Program-made: the position numbers and the translations under genes | From: an uncultured Lachnospiraceae bacterium | GTDB lineage: Bacteria; Bacillota; Clostridia; Lachnospirales; Lachnospiraceae | Direction of reading: 5' to 3' | Length of the DNA stretch: 64,000 nt | Assembly (NCBI GenBank): GCA_902786365.1 | Contig: CADACD010000006.1 | Span: 1 to 64,000 of the forward strand | The notes under the pieces: model-generated | Seen by the model: only the letters and a program-made list of their open reading frames with translations | Database searches by the model: none | What the model was told of the DNA's origin: nothing | In this document: in pieces, positions 1 through 8,036 of the stretch | Position numbering within the stretch: position 1 is the stretch's first letter | Layout: every line of letters starts with the position of its first letter

Positions 1-96
1 TTGCAAGCGGCATAATTGACTGAACATTGACAATTGAATAGCTGCCAGGTATTGAATTTTCAAGGTGCATAGCTAAAATTTATGTGCGAAGTTTGA

Positions 97-615
97 GTTT
101 ACAAAGATATTTGCAATCCGATAACAGCTGAGTTCAGGGAAAAGCTTTACTCAGACATTATTGAAGCTTATGAAAAGCTTGGTGCAAATGAGGAAAATAA
201 ACAGAAAGGTTCAAGTCCTGTAATGCCGGAGTTCAAGGTGACTGTGGTGCCTTATGAGAGGGAAAACAGTAATATCAAAGGACTTGCCAGAGTGTATTTT
301 GAGGATTCATTTGTTGTGGGCAATATAAATATCTTACAGGGAAAAGAAAAGGTATTTGTGGCAATGCCGTCATATAAGACAAAGCAGGTGGATGATAACG
401 GAAAAGCAGTATACCAGGATATATGTTATCCGGTAACAAAGGAATTTAGAGATAAGCTTTTTACAGAGATTGAAAAAGCTTATGTGGAGGCTAAGGAAAA
501 GCAGCAGAGTGAGAATAAGGAGAAGGAATCAGCGAAGGAAAAGGATAGGTCCAAAACCACAGGTGGTTGTGAGTTTATGACAATACCTGATGGACACGAT
601 TCTCCCTTTCGTTGA
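97..615 (+). pseudogene. 5'-truncated tandem SpoVG-domain protein
   Basis: The second domain (from M at 223) reads MPEFKVTVVPYE...GLARVYFEDSF...ICYPVTKEFRDKL, which is a complete SpoVG fold of about 85 residues followed by a charged Lys/Glu tail. The same frame continues upstream to 97 and encodes ICNPITAEFREKLYSDIIEAY, the C-terminal third of a second, preceding SpoVG domain. A TGA at 94-96 closes the frame, and the sequence before it does not resemble SpoVG, so the first domain has lost its N-terminus. The ATG at 223 has no Shine-Dalgarno sequence. SpoVG proteins are small nucleic-acid-binding regulators; tandem versions occur on clostridial mobile elements (family knowledge). Either this is a decayed remnant or a recombination junction lies at about 90-97. 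Confidence 0.7.
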
Positions 616-647
616 GTGGAGTTAAATTTATAATGGCTAATTGTGTA

Positions 648-724
648 GGAGCGTCACAATTAGCACCTATGGCAGAAGAGAAATCGCCTACGCGAATTTC
701 TCTTCGCCTCTGTAGTTACGCTCC
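648..724. repeat. Large imperfect palindrome / hairpin between genes
   Basis: Nested inverted repeats are visible. GGAGCGT (648-654) pairs with ACGCTCC (718-724), CTA (667-669) with TAG (713-715), GGC (671-673) with GCC (706-708), GAAGAGAAAT (675-684) with ATTTCTCTTC (696-705), and CGC (685-687) with GCG (692-694). Together they make an extended stem ending just upstream of the ribosome binding site (GGAG 731-734) of the next gene. There is no T-run, so it is not a simple terminator. It could be a translation-controlling leader structure or a palindromic mobile repeat; the sequence does not decide. Confidence 0.6.
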
Positions 725-739
725 AGAATAGGAGTAATT

Positions 740-1582
740 ATGGATAATCAGAGAGAATTAACAAAAGACGAAATGATAATGATGCTTATAAATATGCTTA
801 AGGATAACGGAATGAAGGAGAAATCAAACAGTATGTATGAAATGGCTGCATATATTGATATTCTTGAGCGAAAACTGGATGCAATGAGCGAGGAGCTTAA
901 TGAAGTAAGCAACAAACTTATGGAAATGAGTGAAAAGGACTTATCAGACAAGATAAAGGAAACAGTACTAAATGCTGTTGAAAAGGGCAAGGAAAGAGTT
1001 GTAGATATTAGGGCAAAGGTATCTGAAATAAAAGCGGATATGAGAACTAAGGCAATCAGCATCGTGAATGATGTGAAAGTTAAGGGAATGTCGGCACTTA
1101 ATAGAGTAGCAGAAATGACAGGTATCAAGTGGAAGCTTAAATCTCTTGATGAAAAAATCAAGGGTGGCATAGCTGATACCGAACAGACCATAGCGAGAAT
1201 AGAAAACTTTACTGCCGGTATGAAGATTGCAAATGCACAGTTTACAAATTCATTCAGGGTGCTTATGGGAAAAAATGAAAAAGAATTGGCAGGAACAGAT
1301 AAGAAAGGCTTGGTTACAAAGGTTCTTACAAGTCCTTGGAAGTGGCAGAAGGGTGTGTATGAAGGAATGTGTAGGAATATTGAAGGTATGATTAAGAGAA
1401 TTGATAATCTGTCAATGGAAGTAAGGAGCAGAGATGCTGGTAGAAGCGTTGAAGCGGAAGCTGTTGATACTGTGGAGATGGATTATGAGGATATTGAGAT
1501 AATCGAACCGGGAGATAGCAAGATGAAGGTTGCGGAAGAAGATAAGTATGAGGTGGTAGTGAAGAATGGGAAGGGGAGATAG
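740..1582 (+). CDS. Coiled-coil accessory protein (probable DUF6674 family)
   Basis: This is a 280-residue soluble protein with ATG preceded by GGAG at a spacing of 5. The N-terminal half (about residues 1-120) is highly charged and helical with Met/Glu/Lys-rich heptads, for example LERKLDAMSEELNEVSNKL. The middle has a hydrophobic SALNRVAEMTGIKWKL segment, and a conserved-looking TSPWKWQKGVYEGM motif sits near residues 190-205. The C-terminus is acidic. There is no signal peptide or transmembrane segment. Proteins of this kind are recurrent accessory genes of Lachnospiraceae integrative elements; I believe it belongs to DUF6674 but cannot run a profile search. The function is unknown. A terminator follows directly. 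Confidence 0.75.
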   Translation: MDNQRELTKDEMIMMLINMLKDNGMKEKSNSMYEMAAYIDILERKLDAMSEELNEVSNKLMEMSEKDLSDKIKETVLNAVEKGKERVVDIRAKVSEIKADMRTKAISIVNDVKVKGMSALNRVAEMTGIKWKLKSLDEKIKGGIADTEQTIARIENFTAGMKIANAQFTNSFRVLMGKNEKELAGTDKKGLVTKVLTSPWKWQKGVYEGMCRNIEGMIKRIDNLSMEVRSRDAGRSVEAEAVDTVEMDYEDIEIIEPGDSKMKVAEEDKYEVVVKNGKGR

Positions 1583-1600
1583 GATTAGTTGTTGGAGTAA

Positions 1601-1632
1601 GGGCATGGGGAATCTCATGCCCTGTTTGTTGT
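1601..1632 (+). terminator. Rho-independent terminator after the coiled-coil gene
   Basis: The stem GGGCATG (1601-1607) pairs with CATGCCC (1616-1622) around an 8-nt loop and is followed by the T-rich tract TGTTTGTTGTG. It lies 18 bases after the stop codon. Confidence 0.7.
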
Positions 1633-1680
1633 GAGTCTAAAGAGGTGTAATGATCTGAAAATGAATAATCAAAAAAACAC

Positions 1681-1706
1681 TAAGAACAGTAACTAAGAAC
1701 AGTAAC
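1681..1706. repeat. Tandem 13-bp direct repeat
   Basis: TAAGAACAGTAAC occurs twice in perfect tandem (1681-1693 and 1694-1706), in the gap between the coiled-coil gene and the small broken gene at 1807. It may be a replication slippage product or a protein binding site. Apart from this repeat, nothing else was recognised in 1633-1800. Confidence 0.6.
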
Positions 1707-1806
1707 GGGGATACAGCAATTTTTTAATCAAGTCACAATAAAGCGACAGATAAAATTATAAAATCAAGGTATCAGAAGAGAAGCTATTAGTACTGGAGGT
1801 GTCTTT

Positions 1807-1995
1807 ATGAATGATTGGAATAAAAACGGTAAATATGATATGTCAGACAGAAATTTGGATTATCATCTTGCAAACGGAAATGCTTCAACAGGTGCTTCTT
1901 CTGACTGGTGAAAATGGGTACTTTTCGCTATTATTGTAGGCGTATGTCCACCGATTGGTGTCATTATTCTGGTAATTGCTTTTATTATTGGTTGA
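1807..1995 (+). pseudogene. Small single-TM protein gene interrupted by in-frame TGA
   Basis: ATG at 1807 has a good ribosome binding site (GGAGGTGTCTTT). The frame starts MNDWNKNGKYDMSDRN, whose DxNxNGxxD spacing resembles a calcium-binding loop. It reaches ...GASSDW and meets TGA at 1909-1911. In the same frame it then continues KWVLFAIIVGVCPPIG...IIG, a convincing hydrophobic helix, to a second stop at 1993-1995. A TGG to TGA change (Trp to stop) in a roughly 62-codon gene is the simplest explanation, giving an original SDWWKWVLF. Without the tail the product would be a 34-residue soluble peptide. The function is unknown and the gene is likely inactive. Confidence 0.6.
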
Positions 1996-2027
1996 GAATC
2001 TGGAAGAAACTGTAACCGAAAAAATTC

Positions 2028-2054
2028 ACATTACGGTCACATTACGACATTACG
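2028..2054. promoter_or_regulatory. Triple ACATTACG repeats upstream of the restriction operon promoter
   Basis: ACATTACG occurs at 2028-2035, 2039-2046 and 2047-2054, ending 13 bases before the -35 element of the promoter at 2068. The clustered direct repeats next to a promoter that drives a HTH protein gene suggest a regulator binding site, possibly for that protein itself. The assignment is inferred. Confidence 0.45.
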
Positions 2055-2067
2055 GATAAGTTTCTTG

Positions 2068-2096
2068 TTGATATTATTCCGATAATGGAATATAAT
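2068..2096 (+). promoter_or_regulatory. Sigma-A-type promoter of the restriction operon
   Basis: TTGATA (2068-2073), a 17-base spacer and TATAAT (2091-2096) form a near-consensus promoter. It ends 24 bases before the ATG at 2121 and so excludes the upstream in-frame ATG at 2085 as the start of the HTH gene. Confidence 0.65.
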
Positions 2097-2120
2097 ATTC
2101 TTATTATGGAGGTATCAAAT

Positions 2121-2303
2121 ATGGAGTATCTAACAGCAACAGAAGTATCAAAAAAATGGAATATTTCTTCCAGACGAATAGGTGTTTTATGTACAGAAGG
2201 TAGAGTAGATGGAGCTGTGAAAAAAGGTAAAATGTGGTTAATACCTGATGATGCAAAAAAACCAGCTGATGCACGTTTTAAAAAGAATATAAATGTAGAA
2301 TAG
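2121..2303 (+). CDS. Small MerR/excisionase-type HTH DNA-binding protein
   Basis: This 60-residue protein reads MEYLTATEVSKKWNISSRR...GRVDGAVKKGKMWLIPDDAKKP, the classic HTH_17 layout: helix-turn-helix, then a small wing with a basic KKGKMW strand. The start at 2121 has GGAGG (2108-2112) at a spacing of 8; an earlier in-frame ATG at 2085 lies inside the promoter. The gene is 23 bases upstream of the helicase and is the first gene of the restriction operon. It probably autoregulates the operon, with the ACATTACG repeats as candidate sites, or it acts as a specificity cofactor. Regulation is the more conservative reading. Confidence 0.75.
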   Translation: MEYLTATEVSKKWNISSRRIGVLCTEGRVDGAVKKGKMWLIPDDAKKPADARFKKNINVE

Positions 2304-2326
2304 TATTATGGAAGGAGGTAGGAGAG

Positions 2327-5300
2327 TTGGAAATAATAAATAATGTCAACAGAACTCTTAAAGATGACTTGGCTTTAGAAATACATAGGGGTAGTAAAGT
2401 TTCTATAGCGGCAGCTTGCTTTTCGATTTATGCGTTTGAAGAGCTGAAAAAAGAGTTAGAGAATATTGATGAGTTACGTTTTATTTTCACATCGCCTACC
2501 TTTGTTGCTGAAAAAAACAAGAAAGAAAAAAGAGAGTTTTATATTCCTCGTCTTAATCGTGAACGCAGTTTGTATGGAACTGAGTTTGAAATTAAGCTCA
2601 GAAATGAAATGACACAAAAAGCAATAGCAAAAGAATGTGCGGACTGGATAAAAGAGAAGGTTACCTTCAAATCAAATATTAGCGATAAAACTATTCAAGG
2701 GCAACTGGTTGTTGATAATATCGGTTATACGCCAATAAACAATTTCACAACGGTTGAACTTGGTTGCGAAAAAGGAAATGTTATTTGTACTACAATTGTA
2801 AAAGACAGGTCGCTGGCTCAGACGCTTATAAGGGATTTCAATGAAATATGGAATGACAAAAAGGTGCTTCAGGAAGTGACTGATGAAGTAATTGAAAGCA
2901 TTACCGCGGCATACAATGAAAATTCTCCCGATTTTATCTATTTTGTTACTCTTTACAATATCTTCAATGAATTCCTTGAAGATGTGTCCGAAGATGTACT
3001 TCCCAACGAAGCAACCGGTTTTAAGGACAGCAAAATATGGAATATGCTGTATAACTTCCAAAAGGATGCGGCTCTCGCTATTATTAATAAACTTGAAAAA
3101 TACAATGGTTGTATTCTGGCAGATAGTGTTGGCTTGGGTAAAACATTTACGTCTTTATCTGTAATCAAATATTATGAGAACAGGAATAAGTCTGTACTTG
3201 TGTTATGCCCGAAAAAGCTGGCAAACAACTGGAATACATACAAAGACAACTATATTAACAACCCCATAGCTTCCGATCGTTTGCGTTATGATGTTCTGTA
3301 TCATACCGACCTTAACAGGACAAGAGGTACATCCAATGGCATAGATTTAAGCAGAATAAATTGGGGCAATTATGACCTTGTTGTAATTGATGAATCCCAC
3401 AATTTTAGAAATGGTGGGAAATTAGTTGAAAATCCTGATGAGGACAGTAAAGATAACCGTTATGTAACTTTGATGAAAAAAGTTATCCGAGCAGGTGTAA
3501 AAACCAAAGTCCTTATGCTTTCCGCTACTCCGGTAAATAACAAGTTTCTTGACTTGAAAAATCAGTTGGCTTTTTGCTACGAGGGGCATACGGATTTTAT
3601 CGACGATAAACTGAATACCAATCGTTCCATTGACGACATATTCAAAAACGCTCAGAGAGCTTTTAATACTTGGAGCAAATGGGAGCCGTGTGACAGAACA
3701 ACCGAAAACCTTCTGAAAATGCTTGACTTTGACTTTTTTGAAGTTTTGGACAGTGTAACGATTGCACGTTCAAGAAAGCATATTCAAAAATATTACGACA
3801 CAAGTGATGTAGGTACTTTTCCGACAAGACTACCGCCTATTTCTTTGCGTCCGCACCTTACAGACCTCAAAGAAGCTATTAACTATAATGAGATTTTTGA
3901 GCAGCTTATGCTCCTTACTCTGACGATTTATACTCCTACACACTATATCCTTCCGAGCAAGATGGAAAAATACGCAGAGCTTTACGGAGATAATAAAGTC
4001 AATGTAGGCTTTACGCAGGCTAACCGTGAGCAAGGTATTCGACGACTTACTGCAATTAATCTGATGAAGCGTATGGAAAGCTCAGTCTTTTCGTTTAATC
4101 TCACATTAAAGCGTATCAAGGAATTGATTGAAAGCACCATAGATACTATCGACCGCTTTGATAAACATTCAAGTGTAAACCTTGATTTGACAGATATTTC
4201 AAATGCGGACGAGTTTGATGATGAAGACCAGAACACAGACGACCTTTTCTCTCTCGGCAAAAAGGTAAAAATAGACCTTGCGGATATGGATTATGTGTCT
4301 TGGAGAGAAAGTCTTGCCAAAGACGCAGAAGTTCTCGAACTGTTGACACTTATGGTCGGCGATATAACTCCTGAACACGATTCAAAATTGCAAGAACTGT
4401 ATCGTGTTATAGATGATAAAATAGCTCATCCAATTAACGAGGGTAATAAGAAAATCATTATTTTTACCGCTTTTGCAGATACAGCAGGCTATCTTTATGA
4501 CAATGTCAGTAAGTATGTGAAATCAAAATATGGGCTTAATTCCGCTATGGTTTCAGGCTCCGTGGACGGTCGAACAACCTGCTCAAAACTGCGTGGAGAT
4601 TTGAATACTGTCCTTACTTGTTTCTCTCCGATTTCTAAGGATAGGGATTTATTTGCCGGTATTCCAAAAGAAGATATTGATATTTTGATTGCAACTGACT
4701 GTATTTCCGAAGGTCAGAATTTGCAGGACTGTGATTTCCTTATCAATTACGATATACATTGGAATCCGGTTCGCATTATTCAGCGTTTCGGTCGAATTGA
4801 CCGTATCGGCAGCAGAAACACAGTAATTCAGCTTGTAAACTTCTGGCCTGATGTAACACTTGATGATTATATCAATCTTAAAGCAAAAGTCGAAACAAGA
4901 ATGAAAATCGTTGATATGACCGCAACCGGCGATGACAACATTTTGAGTGACGAGGAAAAGACTGACCTCGAATACAGAAAAGCACAGCTTAAGAGATTGC
5001 AGGACGAAGTTGTTGATATTGAGGATATGACTACGGGTATTTCTATTATGGACTTGGGACTTAATGAGTTCAGACTTGATTTGCTGGAATATATAAAGAG
5101 CCACCCCGATATTGAAAAAGCACCTTTTGGACTTAATGCTGTTGTTCCGACTAATGAAGACGCACCGTCAGGCGTTATATTTGTTTTGAAAAACCGCTCT
5201 GACAGCGTGAATATTGACAATCAGAATAGGCTCCATCCGTTTTATATGGTGTATATAAGTAACGAGGGAGAAGTAATATGCGACCATCTTTCCCCAAAAC

Positions 5301-5566
5301 AAATGCTTGATAAAATGCGTTTTCTATGTAAGGGGAAAACTGAACCTATCCCAGAAGTTTATAAGCAATTCAATAAAGAAACTCGTGATGGTAGAGATAT
5401 GTCAAAGTTTTCTCATCTTCTTGGTGAAGCGATTGCTTCTATTATTGAGGTAAAAGACGAAAGTGATATTGACAGTTTCTTAGGTGGTGGACAGGTCAGT
5501 TTTTTGACAAATGAGATTAAAGGCTTAGATGACTTTGAACTTATTTGCTTCTTAGTCGTGAGATGA
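2327..5566 (+). CDS. Large SF2 (SNF2/RapA-like) helicase with PLD-like N-terminal region
   Basis: This 1079-residue protein starts at TTG with a GGAAGGAGGTAGGAG ribosome binding site. Residues 1 to about 230 resemble the phospholipase-D-like N-terminal module seen in helicases of this type, but I see no clear HxKxxxxD catalytic motif. Helicase motifs follow: Walker A GLGKT (269-273), DESH (355-358), LSATPV near 400, and motif VI QRFGRIDRIG (819-828), with a long helical insertion between the two RecA-like lobes. Such ATP-driven translocases or remodelers accompany some Type III restriction loci (family knowledge). It is followed after 10 bases by the DUF4391 gene and shares its operon with mod and res. 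A role in DNA surveillance or translocation is inferred. Confidence 0.85.
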   Translation: MEIINNVNRTLKDDLALEIHRGSKVSIAAACFSIYAFEELKKELENIDELRFIFTSPTFVAEKNKKEKREFYIPRLNRERSLYGTEFEIKLRNEMTQKAIAKECADWIKEKVTFKSNISDKTIQGQLVVDNIGYTPINNFTTVELGCEKGNVICTTIVKDRSLAQTLIRDFNEIWNDKKVLQEVTDEVIESITAAYNENSPDFIYFVTLYNIFNEFLEDVSEDVLPNEATGFKDSKIWNMLYNFQKDAALAIINKLEKYNGCILADSVGLGKTFTSLSVIKYYENRNKSVLVLCPKKLANNWNTYKDNYINNPIASDRLRYDVLYHTDLNRTRGTSNGIDLSRINWGNYDLVVIDESHNFRNGGKLVENPDEDSKDNRYVTLMKKVIRAGVKTKVLMLSATPVNNKFLDLKNQLAFCYEGHTDFIDDKLNTNRSIDDIFKNAQRAFNTWSKWEPCDRTTENLLKMLDFDFFEVLDSVTIARSRKHIQKYYDTSDVGTFPTRLPPISLRPHLTDLKEAINYNEIFEQLMLLTLTIYTPTHYILPSKMEKYAELYGDNKVNVGFTQANREQGIRRLTAINLMKRMESSVFSFNLTLKRIKELIESTIDTIDRFDKHSSVNLDLTDISNADEFDDEDQNTDDLFSLGKKVKIDLADMDYVSWRESLAKDAEVLELLTLMVGDITPEHDSKLQELYRVIDDKIAHPINEGNKKIIIFTAFADTAGYLYDNVSKYVKSKYGLNSAMVSGSVDGRTTCSKLRGDLNTVLTCFSPISKDRDLFAGIPKEDIDILIATDCISEGQNLQDCDFLINYDIHWNPVRIIQRFGRIDRIGSRNTVIQLVNFWPDVTLDDYINLKAKVETRMKIVDMTATGDDNILSDEEKTDLEYRKAQLKRLQDEVVDIEDMTTGISIMDLGLNEFRLDLLEYIKSHPDIEKAPFGLNAVVPTNEDAPSGVIFVLKNRSDSVNIDNQNRLHPFYMVYISNEGEVICDHLSPKQMLDKMRFLCKGKTEPIPEVYKQFNKETRDGRDMSKFSHLLGEAIASIIEVKDESDIDSFLGGGQVSFLTNEIKGLDDFELICFLVVR

Positions 5567-5576
5567 GGTGATTACA

Positions 5577-6173
5577 ATGCTCGGTTTACCGAAAACAACG
5601 GAAATGAGTAAACAGCTTCCAAAGAAAGCTATATATGCAAAGTTTCAAATGAATACGGCTGCAAAGGAAAAGATCGACGCAGATATTTCGAGAATTACTA
5701 TAGTGGGTGAGATAGCACCGAATAAGGTGAATATTCCTGCCGGAGATGAAGTTAAAAGCTTCTTTGTCTTGCTCGTTTCTCTTAAAAGAAAAGAGTTTGA
5801 TGAAAAAACGATTGCAACGCTATCAAAGCTTATTCCTCAGAACATTCTTTTTGTATTGGAGTACGGTAGCGAAAGCAAGCTTGCAATTTATCACACAAAA
5901 ATAATGCAGACAGCCTGGAAACCAACCGAGGAACAAAGAATAGAGCTTCAAGGATTAAATCTTGATAAGGTGTGGGAAAATTTGATAGTTGCTGTCGGCA
6001 GTGTTGATATAGAGCAAGGCAATACGCTTGATAAGCAGATAGAAATAAATGAGAGACGACATAAACTTGAAAAAGAGATAGCTCGACTTGAAAAACAGGC
6101 ACGAGCTGAAAAACAACCAAAAAAGAAATTTGAGCTTGCTGGAAAGATAAAAAAATTAAAACAAGAACTTTGA
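5577..6173 (+). CDS. DUF4391 family protein
   Basis: This protein of about 198 residues uses ATG at 5577 with GAGGTG at a spacing of 6; the GTG at 5568 is part of that ribosome binding site. The N-terminus MLGLPKTTEMSKQLPKKAIYAKF, the central FFVLLVSLKRKEFDE and the strand ILFVLEYGSESKLAIYHTK match my memory of DUF4391, an uncharacterised family found next to helicases and Type III methyltransferases. The last 50 residues are a highly charged coiled coil (HKLEKEIARLEKQARAEKQ). Its position between the helicase and the methyltransferase block suggests a structural or adaptor subunit; no enzymatic motif is visible. Confidence 0.75.
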   Translation: MLGLPKTTEMSKQLPKKAIYAKFQMNTAAKEKIDADISRITIVGEIAPNKVNIPAGDEVKSFFVLLVSLKRKEFDEKTIATLSKLIPQNILFVLEYGSESKLAIYHTKIMQTAWKPTEEQRIELQGLNLDKVWENLIVAVGSVDIEQGNTLDKQIEINERRHKLEKEIARLEKQARAEKQPKKKFELAGKIKKLKQEL

Positions 6174-6221
6174 CATAGTTTCCTTGTTATCTGAGTGAAT
6201 AGAATGAAATGGAGTGATAAA

Positions 6222-8036
6222 ATGCCATTGGATAATAAAGCGATAGAAACGCTATCTGTTAATGCTGTAAAAAACAGTATTGTAACATCAGAGTTTCTTG
6301 ACCAGTATATTGCAGATAATGATAAAGAACCTTCGTGGGACGGGTTTGTCTATATTTATGGAGATAAATCTAAGAAAAAAAGTAATCTAAAAGGAAGAAT
6401 GCCAGTACAAGTAAAAGGCACGGAATGCGATGATCATTCAAAAGAAACGATTTCTTTTTCGATGACAACAGTGGATTTAATTAATTATCTCTATGACGGA
6501 GGTTGTGTACTTTTTGTTGTATATTTAGGAAATTGCGGCATAACAAATAAGATTTATTATGCTGAACTTACTCCGGTCAAATTAAGACAATTATTAGAGG
6601 AAGCAAAAGAGCAGAACAATAAAACTGTTCACTTGAAAGAGTTCCCATCGGACAATAATAAGAAAGCTACAATTTTTCTTAATTGCTTACAGAATTGTCA
6701 AAAACAAGCAAGTTTTAAAGAGGGAAAATTGCTTAGCTTGGAAGAATTAGAAGAACAAGGTGTGTTGGAGAATATTGTAATACCAGTTTCTGCAGTTGGA
6801 ATTACGGATCCACAAATGGCACTGGTTAAAAATGAAGTATATCTCTATGCCAAAATTAAGGGGAGTTCAATTCCACAACCAGTTGATTTTATTCCTCAAG
6901 ATGTTCAGACAGAGCAGATTATAGATGCATTGGTTACTATTGATGATAAAGTTTTTTATACTAATTATCGCATTATTAAAAGTGCAAAAGAAATAATTGT
7001 TTGTTATGGTAATAGTCTTACAATTAGGTTTAACGAAAACAATCAACCCTGTAAAATGAATTATAAGAATTCTGATAGAATCCGTGTTCTTGCAAAAGAT
7101 CTTGATTTTATGCTTGCATATTTAAATAAAGGATATTTCAAGGTTAACGATATAAGAATCCCATTTGATTATGATGGAATGGATTCCTCAAATTTTGACA
7201 CAGAAGAAGAAAGAGAACACCTTGATTTTGCAAAGGATGTTGTTAGAGTTCTTAATATGTTGGGGTGCTCTGAGGATATTGACATCAAAGATATGGGCGA
7301 TGAAGATTGGAGAAATCTGCACCGTTTAGTAATAGCATTTTTAGAGAAAAAACCGGTAAAAGGATTAAAAGAAGATTTACCACCAGTTGTATGCATAAAT
7401 GTTGGCAAATTGAAATTTGCAATTTGTCTGAAACAATGCGAAGAAAAAGGCACATATGAAATGTATGATTTTTTCAAAACTGATTTGTCTGTTGCTTTTG
7501 AAGATAGAAATATTGTGGGGAAAATGCTTCCTATTTCGCAGTTTAGCATTTTACACGAAAAAGACTTTTTGACATTAAGTAATATTAATTTTGATGTTTT
7601 GCTTCACTCATTTCAGAAAGTAGAGCATCACTACGAAACATTTAACAGAGCAAATTGGTTCTTGCTTGATTTATTAAATGCTTATGATAAAGCAAAAGGC
7701 ACAAGAAAAGAAAAAATTTTGAAAGCCTGCAAGGATTTTAGTGAATGGATTTCAGAAGCACCTGAGGATGAGCTCGACTATCAAATAAAGACACTGAACA
7801 AACTTCAGACCATAAAAAGATGGCGAGATTTTAATATTGATGAAATTAGTGCTTTATATGCAATGGTTGAGAGCAAAGATACACGAGAAGATTGTGTTGT
7901 CGGAGCCTATTTGCTTTTAGGGATACCTCAAGCAGCAGAAATTCATTTTGCAAAACTATCTGAAGAAGAGCAGAAAAACTTCAAAGAATATCCAATATAT
8001 CATTTTTGGAAAGCGGAGGAAAAAGAAAATGGATAA
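6222..8036 (+). CDS. DUF4365-domain protein, candidate PD-(D/E)xK-type nuclease subunit
   Basis: The product has 604 residues. The ATG at 6222 has GGAGTG at a spacing of 7 and is preferred to GTG 6195 or ATG 6204. The N-terminal 170 residues look like DUF4365, with SWDGFVYIYGD followed by MPVQVKGTE. The D40...Q63-V-K65 arrangement is compatible with a nuclease-like core, although the usual E/D before xK is Q here, so catalysis is uncertain. The remaining roughly 430 residues have no recognised domain; the C-terminus is helical, and the phrase VVGAYLLLGIPQAAEIHFAKLSEEEQ looks TPR-like. Its stop overlaps the start of mod by 8 bases (ATGGATAA), so the two are translationally coupled. Confidence 0.65.
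   Translation: MPLDNKAIETLSVNAVKNSIVTSEFLDQYIADNDKEPSWDGFVYIYGDKSKKKSNLKGRMPVQVKGTECDDHSKETISFSMTTVDLINYLYDGGCVLFVVYLGNCGITNKIYYAELTPVKLRQLLEEAKEQNNKTVHLKEFPSDNNKKATIFLNCLQNCQKQASFKEGKLLSLEELEEQGVLENIVIPVSAVGITDPQMALVKNEVYLYAKIKGSSIPQPVDFIPQDVQTEQIIDALVTIDDKVFYTNYRIIKSAKEIIVCYGNSLTIRFNENNQPCKMNYKNSDRIRVLAKDLDFMLAYLNKGYFKVNDIRIPFDYDGMDSSNFDTEEEREHLDFAKDVVRVLNMLGCSEDIDIKDMGDEDWRNLHRLVIAFLEKKPVKGLKEDLPPVVCINVGKLKFAICLKQCEEKGTYEMYDFFKTDLSVAFEDRNIVGKMLPISQFSILHEKDFLTLSNINFDVLLHSFQKVEHHYETFNRANWFLLDLLNAYDKAKGTRKEKILKACKDFSEWISEAPEDELDYQIKTLNKLQTIKRWRDFNIDEISALYAMVESKDTREDCVVGAYLLLGIPQAAEIHFAKLSEEEQKNFKEYPIYHFWKAEEKENG

Noticed and set aside
748-1191. Long minus-strand frame opposite the coiled-coil gene
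   Set aside because: It mirrors the plus-strand gene, has no ribosome binding site, and its low-complexity Ser/Ile/Leu composition is that of a complement.
1909-1911. UGA recoded as selenocysteine
   Set aside because: No convincing SECIS-type hairpin directly downstream was seen, and TGG to TGA nonsense mutation is simpler.
2085-2120. Earlier ATG as start of the HTH gene
   Set aside because: It lies inside the promoter spacer and has no ribosome binding site; ATG 2121 has GGAGG at a spacing of 8.
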